A DNA stretch of 64,000 nucleotides. It comes from Gnetum montanum (Eukaryota; Streptophyta; Gnetopsida; Gnetales; Gnetaceae). The notes under the pieces are model-generated. The model saw only the letters and a list, made by a program, of their open reading frames with translations. It was not told the DNA's origin and made no database searches. The stretch covers positions 881,332 through 945,331 of the forward strand of contig MNCI01017890.1 of NCBI GenBank assembly GCA_015680685.1, in the 5' to 3' direction. The position numbers and the translations under genes are program-made. Positions 51,830 to 61,899 of this stretch are shown here, piece after piece (position 1 is the first letter of the stretch; each line of letters opens with the position of its first letter).

Positions 51830-52770
51830 GCTTAAAATAAGTGATAAAGTATAAAATAGAAGTAAATTCCAATGAATGTAATTCATAAACATTTAATAGA
51901 AATCAAAAATGGCTAAAAATGAGGTACTTACTATAATTAGTAAGTAGGCATTAAGGGGGCTTTACCCCTTTAACAAAAATGAAAAGCTAGAAAAATTGGT
52001 ATTAAGCCTTACCCTTGCTAGCCTCCCAACTACCTTAATATTGGGTATGGTAGGAAAGAAAGGGGATGACATAATGGAAATCTCACCCCTTCTATTCCAA
52101 CATTGGTAGGATGGGAAGGTTGAAAATTACATATGTAAAAAGTGGGTTAACTCAAGTTATAAATGGAAAAAATAGAAGTGAACCTCAATAACTGGAATTC
52201 AAAAATGATTAAAAGAAGTAGAAAGAGCTAAAAATGGAGTACTTACTAAAATTGGTAAGTGGAGGATAAGGGGGTTTACCCCTTTACTAAAAATGGAAAA
52301 TTGAAAAAAGTAGGTGTTAAGCCTCACCCACACTGGCCTTGCAACTACCTCTATGCTAGGTATGGTAGAAGGAAAGAAGGGGGATGAGATAATGGGAATC
52401 TCACACCTTCTAACCCAACATTAATAGGGGGAAAGGCTAAAAATTACAAATTCACCAAATGGCTCAAAACAGTTTATAAACAATAATAATAGAGGTAGAT
52501 CCCAACAAGTGGAATTCAAAAATGATCAAAGGAAGCAAAAATAGCTAATAATGGAGCACTTACTAAAATTCATAAGTGGGGGTAAGGGGGTTTACTCCTT
52601 TCCCAAAAATGAAAAACTAGAAACATTAATGTTAAACACCCTCTATGTTGACCTCCTAGCCGCCTCTATGCTCAATATGGTAGTGGGGAAAGAAGGGACG
52701 TGAGGTGATGGGAATCTCACACCTTCTATTTCAACATTGCAGAGAGGAGAGAAAAATTTTGAAGGTCAAA
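51830..52770 (-). repeat. Three tandem ~316-bp repeats in the gypsy leader
   Basis: The core 'g(t/c)acttacta...taagt...ggggg(t)tta(c)ccccttt' starts near 51924, 52239 and 52556, spaced 315 and 317 bp. Each unit also has 'atctcac(a)ccttctat..caacatt'. It lies between the 5' LTR and gag. Confidence 0.8.
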
Positions 52771-53165
52771 ATAAAAACCTAGAAATTTCCTAAAATGATT
52801 TTGGTAAGATACCAACTTTTAACAAAAAGAAGAGAAGAGTAGGTTTGGTTGGTGTGGAAACCAACGTTGGTTTTGTAGCAAAATATGTGGCAACAAAAAT
52901 TAAATGGTTGTTAAGGCTTCCACGTTAATTTTGTTTTGAAAATTCACAGTAAATGTTGTGAAATTTCAACATCCAAACCACCTACAACTTCCACACCGGG
53001 GTTTCTACTATGGGTGGGGGGAGGGGTGTGTAAGGACAATATTGAATTTCCAAGGTCTTAGCTACAAAAATGCAAATTTACTACGAGGAAACAATGTAGG
53101 AAATATGGCTAATAGAGTTTGACATAGAAATTGGACAAAGGCCCTCCTTCTAGTGCTAAGAAAAT
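52771..53165 (-). other. Rest of gypsy leader and putative primer site
   Basis: No coding sequence. The 20 bases next to the 5' LTR read TTTTCTTAGCACTAGAAGGA on the minus strand; with two G-to-A changes reversed the TTAGCAC part would be TTGGCGC, a common start for gypsy primer sites. Confidence 0.4.
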
Positions 53166-54764
53166 TGTTGCAACTACAAAAATTAATCGCTAGAAAGATC
53201 AACTGATCCAATGCACATCAGTCCTCAACCCATGAATCTCCAAGGCCTCTATTAAAAATGGGATTTAGGGCATCTTGACTAGTCTTGCAAATCAACCAAG
53301 GACTTACAAAATTCCAAATAGGATAATAAAAATAGAATTAAATGCTGAAAATAATAACAAATCTAAATAATGCACAAAAAATAAACAGATATATTTTACA
53401 CAAAAAACCAAAAACTTCAAACTTTATTGAAAAAAAAATAAAGAATGAGTTAGAGAGATATGTACAAATGGTTCTTGAGTGAATAGTAGGAGGGTTCACT
53501 TTGACAAGGGTTTAGATTTTATTAAAGTCAATGTAATTAACTCCACGAGCTAAATGTCTTACCACTCTTAATGTTATCAAACCTCCTCTACTACTACTCT
53601 AGATCTATAACATTGGCTATGATGGGGGTTAAGAAGTGTGAAGAATTCAAGTTGCCCAAGTGCTCTACACTAGGAGTTAGAAATTCCATGAGTGTAGTGT
53701 GGAGCTTGAAATTCACAAATCCCAAAGGGAGTTACAAGGTCACAAGGCCATAAGGTTTCCATGTTGGGTTCAATAGAATATAAGTGTGGAAACTTGTAAG
53801 AACTCTTAACTGCTTGAGAATTCCCAAGTGTAGAACTATGAACAAATTGCTGAATTATAAAAAAAATTGTGTAACCAATGCAAATCGTATCAAATTGAAA
53901 AAAATGTGAATCCTCTATATGGTGTTTGAGGCTGGTTTTTATAGTTCTTAGGTCATGAATGGGGCTACAAAATGGCTGTAATTTGGCTACATAGTGGTTG
54001 CAAATTGGATGTCAAATGGCTATATATTTCTGCCTCATATAGGTGAGATGGGTACCCAAATTTGGGGAGTTACCCTATATAGTAAGTGCCTTCCCCCCAT
54101 GGCCTTTCCATTTATTATAAATAGTAATGGAAGCACACCTTCTACACTGGAGATGAATCTTCCATGCTAAGCCTTCCACCATCCTTGCTAAAGTAATTGG
54201 TCAATGTTGGAGTGCATGGAGTGATGAAATCTAGCTATTGTGGCTTTTACGCTAGGGAGGATGTAATTTCTACATTGGGGGTGGAGCCTTCACGCTAGGG
54301 GAAAACTTCTACATTGAAGGGGAAGGTTTCCAAGCTCAGCATGCAGCCTCCGCACTAGGGAGAGAGAGAAAGAGAGAGATTTTTCAAGCTAAGGAAAAAT
54401 CCCCCACCTCTCCATGTTGGAGGTAGGTGAGATTTACCCCCTATAGATGTTTCTAGCATAAAAAAGTGTATACCTTCCATAAAACCCATAAAATTGAAAT
54501 TTTTTGCATTCCAAAATGCATTTTTAACAAACCCACCCCTGTGCCCCCCACCGCCCCACATCCCCCCCACCCCCACACCCCANTGGGGAATGAGGGTTTG
54601 ACCACTTATGAAGCATTTTTCAGTCCTAAAAGTATAAAGTATGTAGAATTGTCCATCTTGGATTATAATCTTCACATTTACAATGAAGTTTTGCCTCAAG
54701 TTTCATGGGGTGAAAGATACATGATGAAAATTGGCTATAACATGCAAATTTTTATGGTGTTTCA
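53166..54764 (-). repeat. 5' LTR of the G1 gypsy element
   Basis: Starts TGTTGCAACTACAAAAATT and ends GTGTTTCA; pairs with 32574-34139. The stretch 54530-54583, almost pure C with a single N at 54583, replaces an ordinary AT-rich segment present in the sister LTR (33921-33955) and looks like a sequencing or assembly fault. Confidence 0.9.
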
Positions 54765-54769
54765 AGGTA

Positions 54770-55250
54770 AATCCTTTCCTATCTATCTAATAACTACAAC
54801 TAAGTCATTTGCTCTAGAAAAGTAATCCTTGATCTTCTCTCATTCTTCATTTTTAATTTATCATATACACTTTGTATAACTAGAAGCTTGGATTGTTTAA
54901 CAACATATGTACCTTTATAAGTAGCTTTTAGAACCTCCCAAATCTCTTTTGTTGTTTTTCACTTGGCTACTCTATTAAACTTAGATTTACTTAAAACACA
55001 ACAAAGATAGTTTTTAGCTTTGAAATCAAACATAAAATTATCTTTTTCATCTTTATTCCGCTTGCTTCTTGGCTTTGTAGCACTTTAAGTGTTGTCAATG
55101 TGTAGAGTGTATCCCTCTAGGATGGATTCCCAAATCTCAAACTCCATGAATTCAAATAATCCTTGCATTCAAGTGTTCCAATACATAAAGTCAATCCCAT
55201 TGAACATTGGTGGCTCAATGTTTATGTTCCTTCCATTGTTCACTCTTGAG
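54770..55250 (-). pseudogene. SIRE-like gag, N-terminal part (decayed)
   Basis: Minus strand from ~55225: IEPPMFNGIDFMYWNT, matching the 'xAPPxFxGxNYxxWKxRM' start of Ty1/copia gag, then FKAKNYLCCVLSKSKFNRV and KTTKEIWEVLKATYKGT, the 'AKxxIxxxLxxxEFxRVxxxxTAKEIWDxLxxTHEGT' block. It stops at the gypsy insertion (54769/54765) and continues at 32568. The open frame of the + strand here is a shadow. Confidence 0.85.
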
Positions 55251-55261
55251 TTACACTAAAA

Positions 55262-55276
55262 ATTAGAAATACCAAG
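55262..55276 (-). other. Primer binding site of the SIRE-like element (decayed)
   Basis: Minus strand CTTGGTATTTCTAAT, a mutated TTGGTATCAGAGC (tRNA-iMet) about ten bases inside the 5' LTR. Confidence 0.55.
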
Positions 55277-55284
55277 CTTCGATA

Positions 55285-56406
55285 TGACTTAAAGATCAAG
55301 AACTTAGAAGAGAGGTTGAATACGTTCCACCAATTAAAAATCAAAACTACACTAAGATGTACATGGTTCTCCAACTTGGGTATGTCCACAATGGGAGGGT
55401 AGAATCTTTGCATACCTTTAGAATTTGTTTCTTTAAAAATGTTGTTTCAATAATACCACAAACTTTACAAAGTTTGAGCTCTATAAGGGGTCCTTTCACA
55501 TAGAAACACACCTAATCCCATAAGGTTCCAACAAGATCAAAATCTAGTTTCAAGGATCCCACAACCTTTATAATAGCTTAAGCTCCACACAAGGTTTTTT
55601 TTCTCAAGAAACACACCTAGCCTTGTAAGGTCCCAACAAGATCAAGAAATTCCTTCTTTCAAGAAGCACATAAACCATGCTAGACTTACAAAGAAGAAAA
55701 AAAAAGATCAAGAAGAGAATATATTCAAGGTATAGATTTCTTACTTTGGGACTCTCAATAATTAAAATAATCAACTTACAAAGGATAAAGAATTGAAGAA
55801 AAAATTGATTCAAAACATGTGTCCAATGAATGGAATATTAGTATGAATAGTGCTTGTTCTTTTCATATAAATATCATCTATTTTATACCCTTTATCATTG
55901 TCAAATGACTGTTGAAGTTGCTACAATGTCTAGAAAATGGCTAGTTGGGATGTCTCATTCAAGCTTGAGGTGTCTCACTTACTTTCAGATACTTGTAGAT
56001 AGGATTTCTTACTTTAGTTGGGATGTCACACATGAGACATATGGAATAGGACATCTCAATTGTAGTTGAGTCATCTACTTTTTTTCTAGGTCATCTCACT
56101 GAGATCTAAACTTTTCAACAAGGACATCTGCTATTCCTCTAGGACGTCTTGATAGTTGTTGAACCATCTTCTTTTGAATTCTACACATTGTGCATTCTTG
56201 TGAATTTTCCAAAACTCTTGCTATCTTGGTTGAGACTTCATCACTTTTGAGTGATAGCTTAGCGCTCATCTTGATCTTAACATGTTATTTTTCTCAATCT
56301 CATCATGTCTTTATCAATCTCTTCCTTTTAAAGTCTGGCAAGATTTCACAAGCACATTTTCCACTTTTTCCATTTTCCAAGGTTTTTACATACCAAAATG
56401 GCAATA
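55285..56406 (-). repeat. 5' LTR of the SIRE-like element
   Basis: Minus strand starts TATTGCCATTTTGGTATG. Pairs with 27574-28691 over its length. GGGATGTCTCA-type octamers at 55945-56160 include one undecayed GGACGTCT at 56142. I could not find a convincing target duplication. Confidence 0.85.
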
Positions 56407-58740
56407 CTATTTTGGTACTTTTTGATATTTTGGGTACTTTGAATTATCTTTTAATTTATTTCATGCATACTAACCCCTTTTGGTAGAGTTTTAAGTTAGC
56501 AAGTATCAAGTACTAGATAAGCCATTGGACATCAAATGCTACATTGGTTTGAATAATTTGTATTTTCAATAAAATTATAATTTTATATTTTGATTTTGAT
56601 TTTAAATTTATTATTATCCTCTACTTTTAGAAGGTCTTTGGTCAACCTCTCATTAGCTATGCTTTTGTACCTTAGAGTTAGTTATTAGTTGGGCTTAGCC
56701 ATGGATATTACATTGGGATTAGACATTTCCACTAACTTTACTTATATGAGATGCCATTAGGCCAATGTTGGGTACTAAATCATCTTTAAAAAATATTTAA
56801 AAATATTTTTAAAAATTAAAAAAATTATTTTCATTTAGTTTTTAACCACAAGACCATCTTGTCCAACATTCTAAAGCCATTATCCTTAAATGAAACCTTT
56901 TACCTTGCATTGTCAACATCTTGGAGATTGATTTAGATAAGGAGATTCTATAGGATTGATCAAGTTCTAGTTAGATCTATATTTACTACGAGTTAGATCT
57001 ACATTATCAACAAAAAGCATAGTGATATCTCTAGATCTTATTTCAAATCTTTCTTAGATCTCATTATTGATCTATCATTTCTTTTCCTAGGATTTTGATT
57101 CTATTATGAAGATCTAAGCCATACAAGGACCCATTTCAGTTCCAAGAAGGATAATTTGTAATTTTACTTCTTTGGTTTTTATATTCATTTAGTTTTCATC
57201 TCATTTGACAAATTTAGTTTGTTCAACAACTTATTCACTTGCATGAATTTTTAGAACTAATTATTTTGATATTATTTCTTGTAATTTATCTACTTTTGAC
57301 ATCTATTATCATGCATGGGATGATACTTAATGTTTTGATCAAGTTTAACTATGTTTTTCCTTTGTTTTAAATTCTGCCATAATTCAGCTATCAAACTAGG
57401 TTTTTAGATAGATTTTCATGGTTTTGATTCTTGAGATGAGTCTAAATGATATTTGCTATAGAACTAGGTTTTTGTATAGGTTTTTAAAATGACTCTAAAG
57501 TATGAATAAAGAACAAAGTTAGATATTTAATATGACATTCATCTACATTCATAATTTGGATTTAATTCCTTTTGACATATCAAAACTTTTTCTTTGACAA
57601 CATCTCTTGAATTGCTAGCTTAGAACTCTAGTTTGGACTTTTGTCATATTTTGATAATGTGAGTTTTAGGGTTACTAAATTTTTTTTGAAATGTTTGAGA
57701 TTTAGTGTAACTAATCATTTAACAATTATATGAATTTTGTATTTTTCATCTCTATATTTTATATGAGATCAAGGCTAACTAATTCTTTAGTTAGAAATTT
57801 TGATTCCATTGGATGTTAGGTTTTCTTTATCCATCATTCATAGATTTGTTTGTTTAATTTGTTATATTTTGGTTTATTAATCATTTTGTTTTGGCCAATT
57901 TGAAATATGTAGATTTTAGACTCACCAAGCATTTGACATATGAATTTTACATTTATTGATTTAGTAAAATATTAGTTTTGGACTCATCAATTTAACAATT
58001 TATGAGTTTTAGAGTCATAAAACATTAGTTAACATATAGCTTATAGACTTAATAATTTATTAATATGAGTATTATATAATTACTAATTTATTTATTTATT
58101 GAATTAATGAGTGTTTGTGAATTCCTTTTTATTGGTTTGATGATATATTCAAATTCTATTCGTTTGATGTATTGGCTTGATTTGATTTTGTCTAGAAAAT
58201 TTTGGGTGTAGTTACACATATGCATAACTATTTGGCTACCTGATGCCCCCCAACCAAATCCATAAGGGATTTTTTGTTGATTTATTTTATCCTACTAAGA
58301 CTTAGGATTGACTCCCTTGGTTATATGATTTTTAGGCGAATATGTTAGTTTAGATAAGAATGACCTAGAGGATGTTACTGTTGATTAATTCATGCTTTCA
58401 AATGTTTAATTAGAATTTAAATTTTAGTTTAGCTTTTATTCTATGCAATAATGTTTAATTAGAATTATGATTTAGTTTTTGTTTGGAACTTGTACTATGT
58501 TTTTTGTGTTTTTAATGTCAAATATTTTTTTTGAATGATGGTTATATTACATTTTATTTGTAATCAAATTTTCCATTTGTTTAAGCAAATTTACTACACA
58601 ATGACTATTGGGTGCAATTGTAATTGTATTTTCATATTATCTCATGTGGTTTCATTAGATTATAATGTAACATTATAATTTCAAATATTTATGTTTTTAT
58701 TTAGATTCCTTTGTTATTTTTACACTACTACAATTATTAA
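56407..58740. other. AT-rich DNA, no gene seen
   Basis: No open frame with recognisable motifs. A loosely repeated phrase of the type 'ttttagactcac(c/t)aatcatttaacaa' occurs several times between 57660 and 58080. Confidence 0.4.
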
Positions 58741-59044
58741 TTTTTGACTTGGAAAAAGAAATTTGGTTTTATACTTGGGTATATATTCATCATGATAAAT
58801 GTACACCACACTGAATTCTTGAGGAATTGGCGGATTTTGGTTATGTGCCTAGTGCTGCCGATTGTCTCTAGTGTTATCCCTAGGTAGTGAAGTGCTCTTG
58901 TTCAAAGAAGAAAACATTGTGTCTTATTCAGTCTGCTGATTAACCATTATATAATTTTTTGTTTAATTAACTCTAAGGGTTCGTTTAAGCTTCCCAACGA
59001 TGTGGATGATTTCCTATGTTCTACTTAGTGCACCAACAACTTAT
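58741..59044 (-). pseudogene. Athila-type gypsy: leader and start of gag, truncated
   Basis: Directly follows a primer binding site on the minus strand. It contains MFSSLNKSTSLPRDNTRDNR and, further on, PPIPQEFSVVYIYHDEYIP before the sequence turns AT-rich near 58740. It is taken as the first part of gag from its place; it is short and the assignment rests on position. Confidence 0.5.
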
Positions 59045-59062
59045 TCCCCGGCAACGGCACCA
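59045..59062 (-). other. Primer binding site, Athila type
   Basis: Minus strand TGGTGCCGTTGCCGGGGA, one base from the LTR end. It differs by a single transition from TGGCGCCGTTGCCGGGGA, the usual Athila-group site. Confidence 0.92.
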
Positions 59063-59063
59063 A

Positions 59064-59881
59064 TGATGATTGGCGAGGTACCCCTACACTCAACCATACG
59101 AATACGAGCGTTACAGGTGTGATCCGGTCAAACTTCATAGACTAAGTGCCTACACACCTTATGGAACACTTAAGGTTAATCATTCATTGTCTTCCAAGAC
59201 TTACTTGTATTTGTCATGGTTGTATGGTTAAGTAAGTCTGAGGTATGTGATTTTTATATCTTTTATGTTTTATCACCTATGTTAATGAGGGAAAGGGTGA
59301 AGAAACTAATTGACTAACTTTAACTAACTAAGTCTTAATTAACCTACCATCAGTATCCATTCCCACTTGCCATTCACACCCTGAGCCAATGAAACCTTCT
59401 GGGATTACCAAACGCTATTCGTTATTGGGATTACCAAGCGTAACGTACATGCTCGAAGCATTCGTACTGAATGCACTTAACTATGAGTGTCGAGGGTTGA
59501 GAGAGATTAATTAACTAATAAATAATTTAAACAATCAATAACTAAAGTCCTAATTAGCTTAGTCCGTGCACTACAAGGTTTATCCAAAAAGTCCATCTTT
59601 ATTTTCGTACACAAACTTTTGCTTAGGTATAATATTTGCTCGAATAAAGATCCGTTCACTTTGGGACTCCTACTACGGGCACATGGAAATTATTCTATCT
59701 CTAGAGAGGTAAAACTGCTAGAGTTTTGCTAAGGGTTTAGATCTAGATTGAGAAACAAGGAAGAGCCTCCTCTTATTTATAGATGTGGTAGTGGGCTACG
59801 ATATCATGTATGCAATATCATAGGGGAAGATGTGATATCTCGTACGCGATATCATGGCCCATGCAATATCGCATCCCATCA
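59064..59881 (-). repeat. Athila-type LTR shared between two internal regions
   Basis: 818 bp, minus strand TGATGGGATG...CCAATCATCA, so the ends form the inverted repeat TGATG/CATCA. A primer site follows it and a polypurine tract (AATCATGGGGGTA, 59882-59894) precedes it. It serves as 5' LTR for DNA to its left and 3' LTR for DNA to its right. CpG is much better kept here than in the rest of the window, so it is a younger insertion. AATAAA on the minus strand near 59598-59603 could be a polyadenylation signal. Confidence 0.88.
59772..59783 (-). promoter_or_regulatory. Probable LTR promoter TATA box
   Basis: CTATAAATAAGA on the minus strand, about 100 bases into the LTR from its U3 start. Transcription of the element would begin roughly 30 bases further, near 59740. 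The U3 part upstream has repeated GATATC palindromes (59798-59870). Confidence 0.6.
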
Positions 59882-59894
59882 TACCCCCATGATT
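59882..59894 (-). other. Polypurine tract, Athila type
   Basis: Minus strand AATCATGGGGGTA directly before the LTR start TGATGGG. Confidence 0.75.
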
Positions 59895-61890
59895 AAATAA
59901 AAACTTGTCGTCAAGTTCCTTACAAAATATTGGGAAGGTATGAGATTATTAACTTGAATGGAACTAATGGTGAATGGGATGACATGTGAACATATCATCA
60001 TTATAGAACATGACAAAAATGGTGTTCATGATAACAAGAGTGAACACTTTATACATTTGACATCAGGCCTTATTTGGTAGTTGAGAGAGAATAGAGAAGA
60101 GAGAAGAAGTTTGCTGCTGCCAATGCCAAGATTGCGCCTTTCATTATCCATCCATAAGTGTGCCATTGATCTTGCTCCTTGCATAGCTGCTTCAACATCG
60201 ATCCATTCCAAGTGTTCCCTCCAGATCCAATCCATTGTTGTATGATTACCATTTTCACACACAACATAGTCTTTATATTAGCAAGGGTAAATGAATCACA
60301 ATGCAATTAATACCTTGCTTCAGTGAAAGGTCCATTGGCTGAGTTGTGGTATGGTTGATACGGGTTTGGAGATATAATAGTGGTGACTACCGAAGGTGTA
60401 GGGGCTAGGAGAAAATCAAAAAAATTTGGGTCAAGACCCCGATGACTAAGAGAAAACCTCTGGTAGCAATAAAATGGAGAAATAAAAAGAAAAAGAAAGG
60501 TGGAGAAAAAGAATAGAAAATAACACCGATAAAATGGATGTCAAGATGGAAATGAACAAAATAGAGTGGATTGCAAAAATGTTAAGGGAAAGAATTTAAC
60601 TGGTGTACCAAATAGGAATGCCAGTGGGTCCTCCCCAAAGTAGGCTCATGCCCTTAATGCCCTAACAAACCCACATTCAAAGAGTACGTAGGCTCTGGGA
60701 ATGTCATTTGGAACAAAAGCTAAATTCTTACCACAAGAATTTACCAAAAAGAAAACAATGCATCAACCAAAATATACACTAATGATACAATCAGAAATGA
60801 GGTGAACAATGGAGGAAGAATGATGGAAAGAAGAGAATGGAATAGAATCTCAAGAAGAAGGTGATGTACAACCCTTTGTGTATTTAATGATTAATGTGAC
60901 TTAATAGATCCCATTCCAAGTCCAGCCTTAAACAAACCACATCTAGTGACTTCAAATTAATGCATTCGGCCAATCCATCCACTTGAAGTAATAAGAATGT
61001 ATCCCTCGAAGAGCCACCACCATTCTAACAAAATGAGGGAGGAAAGAATAGGAAGCGAGGAGGGCCTTAGTTAGAGGGAACATGTTTATTTTAGTTTCAT
61101 AACCAAGTCTTGTAGCCCAAATGATTATTTTGTCTAAGTGATGTGCTTTGAATTCTCACAGTTTTTTTTGTTTTATGTGTTTATGCATGAGAACCACACC
61201 ATGCAAAGACTTTGTTATTTTTATTAGCTCAGCTTCTTGATAATGGAGCACTATCGAAATGGGAAGGAAAACACAAGAAGAAAACATCCAAGCACCCAAG
61301 AGAATGGCCAACACAAATGCATCAAGTCCCCTTGAAGTCACACCCTGTTCAATCCTTGAGTTCTTCCTCAGTTTGAGAAATGCCTAGTCACTGATTTGTT
61401 GATAGTTCTTATTTAGAAAGGGACTGTACATTTCCAAGCCAAGAGAGACCATAGAAATTTTTGGATGTATGGATCAAGTGGACTCATTGCCTATCATATC
61501 AAAAGAACCATACCTTAGTATCAACATCATAACTTAAAGGTAAAAACCCAAACATTAGCAATCAATAGAAAAGAATTCATACCATCATTTAATAGCACTT
61601 ATTGGGTGAAAAACTTAATCAAAATGGATAAAAAAACATACAAAGAAATGAAAAAGTATAAACAATGTTTTAAAACAAAAATAAGAAAAGTTAAGAAAAT
61701 TTGTAAAACAAAAATGTGCAAAACAAAAATGTGTAAAACAAAAACTTAAAAGAAACTGAGGGCTTCGAATGATTAGCATAGGTGGCCATCTCCTCCATGA
61801 CTGAATAGAAGGGAGAGATCTAAAATAATGAACACCTATTTGAATTTTTTAGAAGTGTCCAACTTCTCCTAATTGATGTTTTCAGGTTAA
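59895..61890 (-). other. 3' internal region of the Athila-type element, no pol found
   Basis: About 2 kb between the protease and the polypurine tract. I find no RT, RNase H or integrase motif. Short open stretches on the minus strand (60026-60262 with HLEWIDVEAAMQGARSMAHL; 61156-61341 with a hydrophobic stretch AFVALAILLGAWMF-like) may be remnants of the extra ORF that Athila elements carry downstream of integrase, but I cannot confirm this. A ~16-bp repeat (gtaaaacaaaaatgt) occurs three times at 61700-61745. Confidence 0.4.
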
Positions 61891-61899
61891 GGGGTGGAA

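Larger units (their letters stand above)
32574..54764 (-). mobile_element. G1-family Tat-like Ty3/gypsy element, full length, with nested 10-kb insert
   Basis: LTRs at 32574-34139 (3') and 53166-54764 (5'). Direct flanks GGGTA (32569-32573) and AGGTA (54765-54769) are a 5-bp target duplication with one substitution. Internal order on the minus strand: leader with a three-fold repeat, gag (51488-49050), protease (~49044-48640), then after a 10-kb interruption RT, RNase H, integrase and polypurine tract. The inner 5' LTR end (CAACA) is followed by TTAGCACTAGAAGGAGGG, which could be a decayed TTGGCGC-type primer site. No chromodomain is seen, and gag and RT motifs are nearer to the Tat group than to chromoviruses; the clade is an inference. 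Confidence 0.9.
27574..56406 (-). mobile_element. SIRE/Maximus-like Ty1/copia element, pol-less, split by a gypsy insertion
   Basis: The 5' LTR is 55285-56406, the primer site ~55262-55276, the gag start 54770-55250, the gag end ~31250-32568, the env-like region 28710-31000, the polypurine tract 28692-28708 and the 3' LTR 27574-28691, all on the minus strand. The gypsy element at 32574-54764 interrupts gag. Without it the element is about 6.6 kb. There is too little space between the gag zinc knuckle (~32150) and the env-like block (~30600) for protease, integrase, RT and RNase H (about 3 kb), and no motif of theirs is seen. It is therefore an internally deleted, non-autonomous copy. Confidence 0.82.

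Noticed and set aside
27566-56412. TATTT on both sides of the SIRE-like element as its target duplication
   Set aside because: It needs the LTR borders to be moved off their aligned ends by one to three bases, and the motif is common in AT-rich DNA.
58800-58900. Plus-strand stretch resembling the end of a PPR protein (LEELADFGYVPSAAD)
   Set aside because: Short, followed by stops, and antisense to the leader and gag start that follow a clear Athila primer site.
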